DNA of 64,000 nt from the NCBI RefSeq assembly GCF_014851905.1, contig NZ_JACVAQ010000001.1, forward strand, positions 2,418,001-2,482,000, given 5' to 3'. The DNA comes from Pseudomonas sp. PDM14. Lineage in GTDB: Bacteria; Pseudomonadota; Gammaproteobacteria; Pseudomonadales; Pseudomonadaceae. Of the stretch, positions 53,209 to 62,683 are shown piece after piece. The notes under the pieces were generated by a model, which saw only the letters and a program-made list of their open reading frames with translations, was not told the DNA's origin and did not search any database. Position numbers and translations under genes: made by a program. Within the stretch, counting starts at the first letter, position 1. Every line of letters starts with the position of its first letter.

Positions 53209-54123
53209 GTGTGGTTCGCAAAAAAAAGAAAAAAAGCGGACGGTCTGTTGGGGATCGAAACCGGTCCCGAAGGCATCGCCCTGGCCCGCGTGCTGCGAGT
53301 GCCGGGTGAGGCGCCGCAACTGCTCGATTGCCAGTTCCGCAAGGCCGCCCCGGCCGAACAGCCCGCTGTGCTGAAAGCGCTGGTTGCCGAACTCGGTGTT
53401 GCCGGCACCCGCGTCAACCTGTTGTTGCACCCCGCCAATTATCAGATGCACCTGCTCGACAGCCCCGACGTGCCGGGCGAAGACCTGCGCGCGGCGATGC
53501 GCTGGCGGGTCAAGGACCTCACCAGCGAGCCGCTCGATCAGGTGGTGGTCGATGCCTTCGCCCTGCCCACCGATGCCTACCGCGGCCGTTCGCGCATGGC
53601 CTACTGCGCACTGCTGTCGAAATCCCGCATGCACGCCTGGGACGAGATGATGAAGCAGGCCGGCCTGGAGCTGAGCAGCATCGACGTCACCGAAATGGCA
53701 TTCCGCAACCTCGGCCTGCTGGCCGGCGCCGATGGCATGAACGTTGCGCTGATGCGTTTGCGCTCCAGTGAGGGCCTGATCTGCGTGCAGCACGGCGCCG
53801 ATCTGTATATGGCGCGACGGATCGAACACGGCCTGAACCAAGCCGGGCAGGATTTCTCCGCGGTGACCCTGGAGATCCAGCGCTCCCTCGACTACTTCGA
53901 GAGCCAGCTGGGCAAGGGCTATATCAACCGCCTGCTGTTGCTGCCGATGAAGCGCGATGGCGCGCAGGCGCTGCAGGCGCTGGGCAGTGGCCTGGCCGTG
54001 AAGCTGCAGGCGCTGGACCTGCGTGAGCTGTTTCCCGGCCAGGATGCCGCGCAGCTCGACGAGATCGCGCAGGCCTATTGCGTCGCGGCTGTGGGTGCAG
54101 CGCTGCGTCAGGAGGCGCTGTGA
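53209..54123 (+). CDS. mshI: MSHA biogenesis protein MshI (PilM-like)
   Basis: 304 residues from a GTG at 53209; the frame is open to 53101, but the earlier residues lack homology. LGIETGPEGIALARV begins an actin-like PilM fold. In the pilus platform PilM binds PilN's N-terminus in the cytoplasm. The start region is unusual: after VWFA the DNA is A8-G-A7, which encodes KKRKK. The start is uncertain; a TTG three bases earlier is possible. First gene of a locus in which nearly all genes overlap. Confidence 0.75.
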   Translation: MWFAKKRKKADGLLGIETGPEGIALARVLRVPGEAPQLLDCQFRKAAPAEQPAVLKALVAELGVAGTRVNLLLHPANYQMHLLDSPDVPGEDLRAAMRWRVKDLTSEPLDQVVVDAFALPTDAYRGRSRMAYCALLSKSRMHAWDEMMKQAGLELSSIDVTEMAFRNLGLLAGADGMNVALMRLRSSEGLICVQHGADLYMARRIEHGLNQAGQDFSAVTLEIQRSLDYFESQLGKGYINRLLLLPMKRDGAQALQALGSGLAVKLQALDLRELFPGQDAAQLDEIAQAYCVAAVGAALRQEAL

Positions 54124-54728
54124 TGCAGAACCTCAACCTTTATCAGGTCGAAAGTGCCCAGCGCAGCGGTCCACAGCCGCAGCAGATGCTCATCGGTCTG
54201 GTCGCGCTGCTGTTCCTGTGCTTGTTGCACGGTTTCTGGCAGGGGTTTCAGGTGTACCGGGGCACTTCTACCGCCGCCGTGGCCGAAGCGCAGGCGCAGC
54301 AGGCCGAGCAGCAACTGATCGAGGCCAAGGCGCAGTTCATCGAGCCCCAGCTCAATCCCGATCTGCCCTTGCGCCTGGCCGATCAGGAAGCACGCAACCG
54401 TGAGCTGCAGCGCCTGATCAGCTACCTGGAAATCCTCGCGCGGCAGCAGCGTGTCGGCTTCGTCGCGCCGCTGGCTGCCCTGGCCGAGCAGCACCCGCCA
54501 AGTGGCTTGTGGCTGAATACCATCGTCCTTACCGAAGGCGGCACCGATCTGCGCCTCAAGGGCACCAGTCAGACCCAGGAGTTGCTGCCGGAATACCTGC
54601 AGCGGCTGAGCCAGAATGCGGTGTTCCAGGGGCGCCAGTTCGCCCGCTTCGATGTGCAGCGCGGCGATGATGCGTTGCTGCATTTCGACCTGTCCTCGCG
54701 CACGGACGACAAGGAGGAGACGCCATGA
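54123..54728 (+). CDS. PilN-like pilus platform protein (second MshI-type subunit)
   Basis: 201 residues. A short cytoplasmic N-terminus with NLNLYQ (the PilM-binding motif of PilN is INLLP-like) precedes one membrane helix (22-42) and a periplasmic coiled-coil and domain. It overlaps mshI by one base and the next gene by 4 bp. In MSHA loci this position holds the PilN counterpart. Confidence 0.78.
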   Translation: MQNLNLYQVESAQRSGPQPQQMLIGLVALLFLCLLHGFWQGFQVYRGTSTAAVAEAQAQQAEQQLIEAKAQFIEPQLNPDLPLRLADQEARNRELQRLISYLEILARQQRVGFVAPLAALAEQHPPSGLWLNTIVLTEGGTDLRLKGTSQTQELLPEYLQRLSQNAVFQGRQFARFDVQRGDDALLHFDLSSRTDDKEETP

Positions 54729-55426
54729 ACAAGTGGCTGCAGCGCTGGCAGGGCCTGGCGCCACGCGAGCAATGGCTGGGCTATCTGGTCGGGCTGGTGA
54801 TGGTCGGGCTGATCTACGTCCTGCTGGTCTCCGATCCGCTGGCCGTGCGCCTGAGCAAGCAGGAGGCTGACATCAAGCTGGCCGAGGCACGGCGCCTGGA
54901 GGCCGAGAACGGGTTGGCCGAACTGCAGGAAAAGCTCCGGGCCGATCCGAATGTCCCCTACAACACTGCACTACTGGCCGCCGACGCCAGTCGCGAGCAG
55001 CTGCTTGGTCAGATCGATCACAACACCAGCGAGCTGATCACCCCGGACAAGATGCGTGCGGTGCTCGAAGACCTGCTCAAGGGGCACAAGGGGCTGCATC
55101 TGGTCGGGCTGGAAAGCTTCAGCGAACCGGTGAAACTTGCAGACGCCGCTGCTCCCGCTGTCGCCGTCGAGGCAGCGCCGCCCGCGACCCCGCCCGCAGC
55201 GGCCAAGACCGATGCCGGTGTGACCCTGTACAAGCACGGCGTGCGTTTGCAGCTCGAAGGCGGTTACTTCGACCTGCTGCGCTACCTGCAGGCGATCCAG
55301 GGCACGCCCTGGAAACTCAACTGGGACAGCCTCGACTACCAGGTCGGTGAAGCAGGCCCGGGCCGTGCGCAGATCAGCCTGCAGCTGTATACCTTGAGCC
55401 GTCAGTCGGGGTGGGTCGGTGTTTAA
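54725..55426 (+). CDS. mshJ: MSHA biogenesis protein MshJ (PilO-like)
   Basis: 233 residues. One membrane helix (17-36), a periplasmic coiled coil (43-75), an Ala/Pro-rich linker (about 140-160) and a ferredoxin-like C-terminal domain follow the PilO plan. It would dimerise with the PilN-like protein. Overlaps upstream by 4 bp and downstream by 8 bp. Confidence 0.8.
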   Translation: MNKWLQRWQGLAPREQWLGYLVGLVMVGLIYVLLVSDPLAVRLSKQEADIKLAEARRLEAENGLAELQEKLRADPNVPYNTALLAADASREQLLGQIDHNTSELITPDKMRAVLEDLLKGHKGLHLVGLESFSEPVKLADAAAPAVAVEAAPPATPPAAAKTDAGVTLYKHGVRLQLEGGYFDLLRYLQAIQGTPWKLNWDSLDYQVGEAGPGRAQISLQLYTLSRQSGWVGV

Positions 55427-55736
55427 AGCGTTTTTCTACAGCCTGCTGCTGTGCAGCGCCGTGGCCACTGCCGCGGCCATCGATCCGACGCAGCCGCCGG
55501 CCAACCTGCGCCCCGCTGCACAGGATGACAAGGCCGCGCCGGCACCCGTGCTGCAGGCCATTCTGCGTGGCGCCCAGGGCAGTCGCGCAGTCATCGCCGG
55601 GCGTGCTCTGCGCGTCGGTGATGAACATGCGGGGGCCCGTGTGCTGGCCATCCATCCGCACTCCGTATTGATCGAACGTCAGGGCCAGCGTGAGCTGCTG
55701 CGCCTGGCCGAACCCGTTTTGCAACCGAGCCGATGA
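55419..55736 (+). CDS. mshK: MSHA biogenesis protein MshK (PilP-like)
   Basis: 105 residues with a signal peptide (cut near ATAAA, residue 20) and a small beta domain. VLQAILRGAQGSRAVIAG resembles the PilP/GspC homology region that links the platform to the secretin. The start is a GTG overlapping the mshJ stop; its stop overlaps mshL. No ATG is available in a suitable place. Confidence 0.75.
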   Translation: MFKAFFYSLLLCSAVATAAAIDPTQPPANLRPAAQDDKAAPAPVLQAILRGAQGSRAVIAGRALRVGDEHAGARVLAIHPHSVLIERQGQRELLRLAEPVLQPSR

Positions 55737-57364
55737 TGCCCATGATGCTGAAATCCCTGCCGAGCCTCGGCCTGCTTGGCCTGATCTGCCTGTTGAGCGC
55801 CTGCCAGACCTTCGAGGATGGCGACAAGCAACTGTACGAGCAGAGCAGCAAGCTGCTCGATGAGAGCCTGCGCCAGACCCAGGTCAAGGTCGCGCCGCCA
55901 CCCGCCGTGCAGGCCGCGCTGATCCCGCCACTGAGCAGCGGTGTCGGCAGCTACACCAGCGGTCCGCGCTTCGATGTTGCGGCCAAGGACATGCCGGCGC
56001 GCGAGTTCTTCCTCAGCCTGATGGAAGGCGCTGGACAGAACCTGGTGGTGCACCCGGACGTCACCGGCACCATCACCTTCAGCCTGCGCCGCGTGACTCT
56101 CGAAGAAGTGCTTGCCGCCGTGCGCGACAGTTACGGCTACGACTTCCGCCGCACCGACTACGGCTACCAGATCCTGCCGAACCGGGCGATCACCCGCAGC
56201 TATGACCTCAACTACCTCAACCTGCAACGTATCGGCCAGTCCGATACCCGTGTCAGCTCCGGCCAGGTGGAAAGCACCGAAAACGGCAACGGCAGCAATA
56301 ACAACAGCAGCAATAACAACAATGGCGGCAGCTCCAGCGGCGACCGCTCGGTGACCACCCTCAACGCCAGCCAGGTGCTGACCACCAGCAACGTCGACTT
56401 CTGGAAGGAAGTGCGCGACGTGGTTGCGATGATCGTCGGCGGCGAGCAGGGCAACAGCGTGGTGGTCAATCCGCAGGCCAGCATGCTGGTGGTGCGCGCC
56501 AACAGCGCCGATCAGGAGAACGTTGCTCGCTTCCTCGAGCAGGCACAGCGCAACCTGCAGCGCCAGGTGATCCTGGAAACCAAGATTCTCGAAGTGCAGC
56601 TCAACGACGGCTTCCAGGCCGGCATCAACTGGGAGCGCATCAGTGACAACGGCAACGTCGGCGGCGGTGTCGATGGCGATCTGTTGGACGGGCCGAACGG
56701 CATCGGTGGCGTGTTCAGCAGTGTGCTGCGTTTCGGTGACTTCACCGGGCTGATCCAACTGCTGGAAACCCAGGGCGAGGTGCGCGTGCTGTCCAGCCCG
56801 CGGATTTCCACGCTGAACAACCAGAAGGCGGTGATCAAGGTCGGTACCGACGAGTTCTTCGTCACCGAGGTCTCGTCCAACAGCAGTACCACCACAGTGG
56901 CCGGCGTTACCCAGCCGACCCAGGATGTCACCCTGACCCCGTTCTTCTCCGGCATCTCGCTGGACGTCACCCCGCAGATCGACCAGAGCGACTCCGTGAC
57001 CCTGCATGTGCGTCCGACCGTCAGCCGCGTGCGTGACCAGAACAAGATCATCCAGCTCGGCGAAGACAATGTCTTCAACCTGCCGCTGGCGCTGTCCACC
57101 ACACGCCAATCCGACTCCATCGTGCGTGCCCGCAGTGGCCAGGTGGTGGTGATCGGCGGTCTGCTGCAGAACAATAACGAGAACACCGACGCCAACGTGC
57201 CGTGGGCCAGTACCCTGCCGGTGGTTGGCAACCTGTTCAAGCAGCAGCGCAAGGCGCTGCAGCAGAGTGAGCTGGTGATTCTCATGCGCCCGCAGGTGGT
57301 CAACGATGAAGTCTGGTTGCAGGAACTGCGCAAGAGCGCGGAAACCTTCAAGGAACTGAGATAA
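55733..57364 (+). CDS. mshL: MSHA secretin MshL (outer-membrane lipoprotein)
   Basis: 543 residues. The lipobox LLSAC gives lipidated Cys24. An STN-type domain (76-150), an Asn/Ser/Gly-rich linker (179-202), a secretin N1-type repeat, and the C-terminal secretin domain (from about 275 with RQVILETKILEVQLNDGFQ) follow. VLSSPRISTLNNQKAVIKVG and the VIGGLLQNNN motif are typical secretin gate and barrel signatures. It forms the outer-membrane pore. Overlaps mshK by 4 bp. Confidence 0.93.
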   Translation: MMPMMLKSLPSLGLLGLICLLSACQTFEDGDKQLYEQSSKLLDESLRQTQVKVAPPPAVQAALIPPLSSGVGSYTSGPRFDVAAKDMPAREFFLSLMEGAGQNLVVHPDVTGTITFSLRRVTLEEVLAAVRDSYGYDFRRTDYGYQILPNRAITRSYDLNYLNLQRIGQSDTRVSSGQVESTENGNGSNNNSSNNNNGGSSSGDRSVTTLNASQVLTTSNVDFWKEVRDVVAMIVGGEQGNSVVVNPQASMLVVRANSADQENVARFLEQAQRNLQRQVILETKILEVQLNDGFQAGINWERISDNGNVGGGVDGDLLDGPNGIGGVFSSVLRFGDFTGLIQLLETQGEVRVLSSPRISTLNNQKAVIKVGTDEFFVTEVSSNSSTTTVAGVTQPTQDVTLTPFFSGISLDVTPQIDQSDSVTLHVRPTVSRVRDQNKIIQLGEDNVFNLPLALSTTRQSDSIVRARSGQVVVIGGLLQNNNENTDANVPWASTLPVVGNLFKQQRKALQQSELVILMRPQVVNDEVWLQELRKSAETFKELR

Positions 57365-57368
57365 GGCG

Positions 57369-58301
57369 ATGTACGAAGCCTTTTTCGGCCTGCGCGAGAA
57401 ACCCTTCGCGCTGACTCCGAACACCGAATTCCTGGTGCAGCTGGCGCCCTATCAGGCCTGCCTCAACCTGCTGCGCGTGGCCCTCGGTGAAGGCGAGGGC
57501 TTCATCAAGATCACCGGCGAAGTCGGCACCGGCAAGACCCTGCTGTGCCGCGCCCTGCTCAATCAGCTCGAAGACGAGCGCTATCAGCTGGCGTACCTGC
57601 CCAATCCGGGGATGAGCCCGGTGGGCCTGCGCCAGGCACTGGCCCGCGAGTTGGGTATCGAGAACATCGAGGACATGGACGCCCAGGGCGTGCTCGAAGC
57701 GCTGCACGTGCGCCTGATCGAGCTGGCAGCGACGGGCAAGAGCACGGTGGTGCTGATCGACGAAGCACAGGCCCTGCCGACCGCGACCCTGGAAGCCCTG
57801 CGTCTGCTGACCAACCTGGAAACCGAGCAGGCCAAGCTGTTGCAGGTGGTGCTGTTCGGCCAGCCCGAGCTGGATGCCACCCTGGAGCGCAACGAGTTCC
57901 GCCAGTTGCGCCAGCGCATCACCTTTTCCTACCGCCTGCGGGCGCTGGACGTGAAGGACACCCAGCGCTACCTCAATGAGCGCCTGGCCGTGGCCGGCTA
58001 CCGCGGCGAGCCGCTGTTCAGCCCCTCGGCCGTACGCCGTCTGGTGCGGGGCAGCGGGGGGATTCCGCGGCTGCTCAATATCCTCGCGCACAAGGCGCTG
58101 ATGGCAGCGTTTGGCGAAGGCCGACGCCAGGTTTCGGCTGGGCACGTGCGTCGTGCGCAGCTGGATACCGAAGGTGCGCAACCGTTTCTGCGGCAGAGCC
58201 CGCGCTGGCTGGGCTGGGGCCTGGCCGCCGGTGTGCTGTCGGTACTGCTGGTGGCGGGGGCCTGGCCCTGGCTGACGCAATGGCGGGAGTTGCTGCCATG
58301 A
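57369..58301 (+). CDS. mshM: MSHA biogenesis ATPase MshM (ExeA-like AAA)
   Basis: 310 residues. Walker A GEVGTGKT (50-57) and Walker B VVLIDEAQ (about 123-130) belong to the ExeA/MshM AAA group. A C-terminal membrane helix (about 280-300) anchors it. ExeA-like proteins bind peptidoglycan and place the secretin. It overlaps mshN by 4 bp. Confidence 0.9.
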   Translation: MYEAFFGLREKPFALTPNTEFLVQLAPYQACLNLLRVALGEGEGFIKITGEVGTGKTLLCRALLNQLEDERYQLAYLPNPGMSPVGLRQALARELGIENIEDMDAQGVLEALHVRLIELAATGKSTVVLIDEAQALPTATLEALRLLTNLETEQAKLLQVVLFGQPELDATLERNEFRQLRQRITFSYRLRALDVKDTQRYLNERLAVAGYRGEPLFSPSAVRRLVRGSGGIPRLLNILAHKALMAAFGEGRRQVSAGHVRRAQLDTEGAQPFLRQSPRWLGWGLAAGVLSVLLVAGAWPWLTQWRELLP

Positions 58302-59656
58302 GCCTGGTCAACGACATGCTGCGTGATCTCGAAGAGCGTCGTGCCGCGCCCGGCGAGCGCCTGCAGCTGGATGGCCTGCACGCCGTGGATGAAGCCGGCG
58401 CGGCGCGGCGCGAGCGTTTCGAGCGCATTCGCCGCGGGTCGATCTGGTTCTGTGCGGTGCTTCTCGGTGGGCTGCTGGTTGGCCTGATGATCGGGCGCGT
58501 GGTCAAACAGATCGATCCGCTGCCAACGGCCCCTGCCGCACCTGCCGTGCCGGCAGCGGTGAGCGTGCCGCAGGTCCTCGACGTTCTGCCGCAGCACGAT
58601 GCCCGTGGTCTGGTGCTGCAACTGCTGCTGGAGCGCTCGGTGCCCTACCAGCGCATCGAAGAAAGCGGCGCGATCAGCCTGCGTCTGCCGGGCATACAGC
58701 TGCAGGGCGAGGCCCAGCATGGCCGCGTGCAGCGCAATGGTCGCAGCCTGTCCTGGCGTGTGGAAAACCAGGGCGCGGACGTCCAGGTGCTGCTGGTCGG
58801 TCTCGGTGATGGTCTGGACGTGCGTGATCGTCTGGAGCCCGCTGGCGAGCGCTGGCTGCTGTGGATCGAGGTGCCGCTGAATGCATCCGAAGCGCCGCCC
58901 GAGGCCGCCGTCGAGCTGGACGACCTGCCGCCCGCCGTAGCTGCCGAACCCGTAGCCGAGCCGCTGGTGCCGGCCTGGGCCAGCGCGCCAGTGCCCGCCG
59001 CCCATGTGCCCGCTGTCGCGGCCGAACCGGCGCCGCCGGCGCGCGTCGAGCCGTTGCCTACGGGGCCGGCCGAAGTCAGCGTGAAACCGTATCGCCCGGA
59101 CGCCCTCAGCCAGGCGCGTCAGGCCCTGGAAGACGGCGACTACCCGCGCTCGATCCGCGAACTTGAGACGCTGCATCGCGCGCAGCCGAGCAACCCCGAG
59201 GTCACTCGTTGGCTGGCCCGCGCCTACCTCGCCGGTGGCGAGCAGGAGCGCCTGCTGGCCTGGCTGCCGGGACAGTTGCAGGGGCTGCCGAAGGACAGCG
59301 AGCTGCGCCTGCTGCTAGCGCGCGCGCAGCTGCAGGCCGGGCAGACCCGCGCCGCCGTGGCGACGCTGGAGCAGAACCCGCCATCGTTGCTGCAGGAGCC
59401 GACCTACTTCGCCCTGCTCGCAGCCGTCTATCAGCAGACCGGGCAGTGGCGCGAGAGCGCCGCGCTGTATCGGCAGATGATCGAGCTGCGCCCGAATCAG
59501 GGCACCTGGCAGCTCGGCCTGGCCATTGCGCTGGAACAGCTTGATCAGTCCGCCGAAGCCGGCGGGCACTATCGCCTGGCCCTCAAGGGCCAAGGATTGG
59601 ATGACAGCGCGCGGCGGTTCGCCAGCGAACGCGCCGCGGCGTTGGGAGGTCGTTGA
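58298..59656 (+). CDS. mshN: MSHA biogenesis TPR protein MshN
   Basis: 452 residues. MSLVNDMLRDLEERRA is the diagnostic MshN start. One membrane helix (about 50-70), an Ala/Pro-rich periplasmic stretch (210-265) and tetratricopeptide repeats (about 270-450, LSQARQALEDGDYPRSIREL first) follow. It probably supports secretin or platform assembly. Start by 4 bp overlap with mshM; an earlier ATG at 58280 is less likely. Confidence 0.87.
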   Translation: MSLVNDMLRDLEERRAAPGERLQLDGLHAVDEAGAARRERFERIRRGSIWFCAVLLGGLLVGLMIGRVVKQIDPLPTAPAAPAVPAAVSVPQVLDVLPQHDARGLVLQLLLERSVPYQRIEESGAISLRLPGIQLQGEAQHGRVQRNGRSLSWRVENQGADVQVLLVGLGDGLDVRDRLEPAGERWLLWIEVPLNASEAPPEAAVELDDLPPAVAAEPVAEPLVPAWASAPVPAAHVPAVAAEPAPPARVEPLPTGPAEVSVKPYRPDALSQARQALEDGDYPRSIRELETLHRAQPSNPEVTRWLARAYLAGGEQERLLAWLPGQLQGLPKDSELRLLLARAQLQAGQTRAAVATLEQNPPSLLQEPTYFALLAAVYQQTGQWRESAALYRQMIELRPNQGTWQLGLAIALEQLDQSAEAGGHYRLALKGQGLDDSARRFASERAAALGGR

Positions 59657-61380
59657 TGAGTCAGGAAGATGTACGCCAGCGCAAGGTGCGCCTGGGCGAT
59701 CTGTTGATCCAGGCCGGGCTGATCAGTGACGCCCAGTTGCAGCTGGCGCTGCAGGATCAGAAACGCACCGGCTCAAAACTCGGCCGCACGGTGGTCGACC
59801 TCGGTTTCGTCGCCGAGGTGAAGCTGCTCACGGCGCTGTCCGAGCAGCTGAAAATTCCGTTCATCGAGCTCAAGCACTTCAAGTTCGACAACGCCCTGGT
59901 GCAGACCCTGCCCGAGGCGTTCGCCCGGCGTTTTCGCGCCATCGTCCTGTCCCGCGAAGGCGGTGGCTTGCTGGTGGGCATGTCCGACCCGCTCGACCTG
60001 TTCGCCCTCGACGAGATGGAGCGCATCCTCAAGGTCCGTGTACAGCCGGCTGTGGTGCGCGAGGCCGAGTTGCTGGCGACCCTCGACACGGTCTACCGGC
60101 GCACCAGCGAGATCGCCTCGATTGCCGGCGAGCTGGAAGGCGAACTGAAGGACAGTGACTTCGATCTGTCCAAGCTCGGCTCCGACAACAACACCGAAGC
60201 GCCGGTGGTGCGCCTACTGCAGACGTTGTTCGAAGACGCCGTGCAGATGAAGGCCTCGGACATCCACATCGAGCCCGACGAAGGCGTGGTGCGCATTCGC
60301 CAGCGCATCGACGGCGTGCTCAATGAACAGGTGATGAAGGAGGCGCGCGTCGCCTCGGCCCTGGTCATGCGCCTGAAGATCATGTCCGGCCTGGATATCT
60401 CCGAAAAGCGTCTGCCGCAGGATGGGCGCTTCAACATCCGGGTGAAGAACCGCGCGATCGACGTGCGGGTGTCAACCATGCCGGTGCAGTTCGGCGAATC
60501 GGTGGTGATGCGTCTGCTCGACCAGACCGGTGGGGTCTCGACCCTGGATGCCAGCGGCATGCCGCCGGACATGCTGGTGCGCTTCCGTCGCCTGCTGCAG
60601 CGCCCGTTCGGCCTGGTGCTGGTCACCGGGCCGACCGGCTCGGGCAAAACCACCACGCTGTACGCCGGCCTTGCCGAGCTGAACAGCCCGGAGAAGAAGA
60701 TCATCACCGTGGAGGACCCGGTCGAGTACCGCCTGCCGCGGATCAACCAGGTGCAGGTCAACGCCAAGATCGACCTGAGCTTCGCCCGCGTGCTGCGCGC
60801 TGCCCTGCGTCAGGACCCGGACATCGTCCTGATCGGTGAAATGCGTGACCAGGAAACCGCCGAGATCGGCCTGCGCGCCGCCCTCACCGGTCACCTGGTG
60901 TTGTCCACCCTGCACACCAACGATGCGTTGACATCGGCCATGCGCCTGATCGACATGGGCGCCGAACCGTTCCTCGTCGCGACCTCGCTCAATGCGGTGC
61001 TGGCGCAGCGCCTGGTACGCCGCGTGTGCGAGAACTGCATGGAAGACCACGCGCCCGAGCCGCGGCAGCTGGTCTGGCTGGAGAATCTCTACCGTGCGCC
61101 GCTGGTGGGACGCACGTTCAAGCGCGGCGCCGGTTGCCACCAGTGCCACAACACCGGTTACGCCGGGCGTGTCGGCGTCTACGAGCTGCTGGAAATGGAC
61201 GAGGGCATGGTCGCGGCGCTGCGCCGCAATGACCCGCAAGGCTTCGCCGAGGCGGCTCAGGCCAGCGCCAACTACCGACCGCTGGCCGCCTGTGCGCTGG
61301 ACTACGCCCTGGCCGGGGTGACCAGCGTCGAGGAAGTCCTCAAGGTATGCGCTACCCTGACTGATGAGGTAGTTGCGTGA
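59656..61380 (+). CDS. mshE: MSHA pilus extension ATPase MshE, c-di-GMP-binding
   Basis: 574 residues. The N-terminal MshEN domain shows two tandem c-di-GMP-binding motifs, RLGDLLIQAGLISDAQLQLA (from 12) and KLGRTVVDLGFVAEVKLLTA (from 41), each extending to a final Gln. The ATPase has Walker A GPTGSGKT, the Asp box and Walker B IVLIGEMRD, and a His box HTND. Four cysteines (CENC, CHQC) bind zinc. Its Vibrio relative extends pili when c-di-GMP is high. The ATG at 59656 shares a base with the mshN stop. Confidence 0.94.
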   Translation: MSQEDVRQRKVRLGDLLIQAGLISDAQLQLALQDQKRTGSKLGRTVVDLGFVAEVKLLTALSEQLKIPFIELKHFKFDNALVQTLPEAFARRFRAIVLSREGGGLLVGMSDPLDLFALDEMERILKVRVQPAVVREAELLATLDTVYRRTSEIASIAGELEGELKDSDFDLSKLGSDNNTEAPVVRLLQTLFEDAVQMKASDIHIEPDEGVVRIRQRIDGVLNEQVMKEARVASALVMRLKIMSGLDISEKRLPQDGRFNIRVKNRAIDVRVSTMPVQFGESVVMRLLDQTGGVSTLDASGMPPDMLVRFRRLLQRPFGLVLVTGPTGSGKTTTLYAGLAELNSPEKKIITVEDPVEYRLPRINQVQVNAKIDLSFARVLRAALRQDPDIVLIGEMRDQETAEIGLRAALTGHLVLSTLHTNDALTSAMRLIDMGAEPFLVATSLNAVLAQRLVRRVCENCMEDHAPEPRQLVWLENLYRAPLVGRTFKRGAGCHQCHNTGYAGRVGVYELLEMDEGMVAALRRNDPQGFAEAAQASANYRPLAACALDYALAGVTSVEEVLKVCATLTDEVVA

Positions 61381-61447
61381 TGAGGGGGAATTCCCGTTGC
61401 CCGGCAGTCGCTTCGCGACCGGCCCCTGAGCGGCGGAAAGCAGCGCC

Positions 61448-62683
61448 ATGAGCCAGTTCCGTTACACCGGGCGCGACGCCCAGGGTGGCAAGATCAGTGG
61501 CACTCTGCAGGGTGCCAATAGTGACGCCGTGGCCAGTGAACTGCTCGCTCAGCGCATCACCCCGTTGACCATTGAGGAGCAGGCGCAGCAGGCCGATGAC
61601 GACGTGTTTGCCGCGCTCAAAGAGCGCCTGCGCCGCAAGAGCGTCGACCTCGAAGAACTGATCATCTTCTGCCGGCAGATGTACAGCCTGAGCAAGGCCG
61701 GTGTGCCGATCATCCGCGCCATCGGCGGCCTCGGCGAGTCCCATCGCAACCTGTATTTTCGTGAAGTATTGCAGGAGGTACGCAGCGACCTCGAGGGCGG
61801 CATGAGCATGGCCGTGGCGCTGCACGCACACCCGAAGGTATTCGGCACACTGTTCATCAGCATGATCAGCGTCGGCGAAAACACCGGCCAGCTCGACCAG
61901 GCCTTCCGTCAGCTCTCCGGCTATCTGGAGATGGAGCGCGAAACGCGCAAGCGCATCAAGCAGGCTACGCGCTACCCGATGTTCGTCATGCTGGCCATGG
62001 TGGTCGCGCTGGTGGTGATCAACCTGTTCGTCATCCCGGCGTTTGCCAAGGTCTTCGAGCAGTTCCATGCGCAGCTGCCGCTGCCGACCCGCATCCTCAT
62101 CGGCACCTCGCAGTTCTTCCAGGAGTACTGGTGGCTGATGGGGCTGGTTGTTGCGGGCGCTATTTACGCCTTTATCCGCTGGAAGCAAACCGACGCCGGC
62201 GCGCTGAAGTGGGACCAGATAAAGCTGCGCTTTCCTATCGTCGGTGGTGTGTTCGAGCGCATCGCCCTGGCGCGTTTCACCCGCACCTTCGCGATGATGT
62301 ACAAGGCCGGCGTGCCGCTGTTGCAGACGCTGTCGATCAACAGCGCCAGCGTCGGCAACCTGTATATCGGCCGGGCTATTCTGAGCATGCGTGAAGGCGT
62401 CGAGCGCGGTGAGGCGTTGACCAGTACGGCGTCTACCAGTGGCCTGTTCACACCGCTGGTGTTGCAGATGATGGCGGTTGGCGAGGAAACCGGCGCGCTG
62501 GATGACCTGTTCATCGAGGTCGCTGACTTCTATGAACAAGAAGTGGACTACGACCTCAAGCAACTGGCTGACGCTATCGAGCCGATCCTGATCGTGGCGA
62601 TGGGCATCATGGTGCTGGTTCTGGCGCTGGGTGTGTTTCTGCCGATGTGGGAACTCGCGTCTGCCGCCAAAGGTGGTGCTTGA
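61448..62683 (+). CDS. mshG: MSHA inner-membrane platform protein MshG (PilC/GspF family)
   Basis: 411 residues. Two GspF repeats (about 70-195 and 275-400) each hold a membrane helix; FCRQMYSLSKAGVPI and FTRTFAMMYKAGVPLLQTL are the paired signatures. It forms the rotor that MshE drives. The gap from mshE is 67 bp, the only sizeable one in the locus. Its stop overlaps the start of the next gene. Confidence 0.93.
   Translation: MSQFRYTGRDAQGGKISGTLQGANSDAVASELLAQRITPLTIEEQAQQADDDVFAALKERLRRKSVDLEELIIFCRQMYSLSKAGVPIIRAIGGLGESHRNLYFREVLQEVRSDLEGGMSMAVALHAHPKVFGTLFISMISVGENTGQLDQAFRQLSGYLEMERETRKRIKQATRYPMFVMLAMVVALVVINLFVIPAFAKVFEQFHAQLPLPTRILIGTSQFFQEYWWLMGLVVAGAIYAFIRWKQTDAGALKWDQIKLRFPIVGGVFERIALARFTRTFAMMYKAGVPLLQTLSINSASVGNLYIGRAILSMREGVERGEALTSTASTSGLFTPLVLQMMAVGEETGALDDLFIEVADFYEQEVDYDLKQLADAIEPILIVAMGIMVLVLALGVFLPMWELASAAKGGA

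Noticed and set aside
55679..57424. 581-residue minus-strand open frame over mshL
   Set aside because: Shadow of the secretin gene, which has a lipobox and secretin domain in the plus frame.
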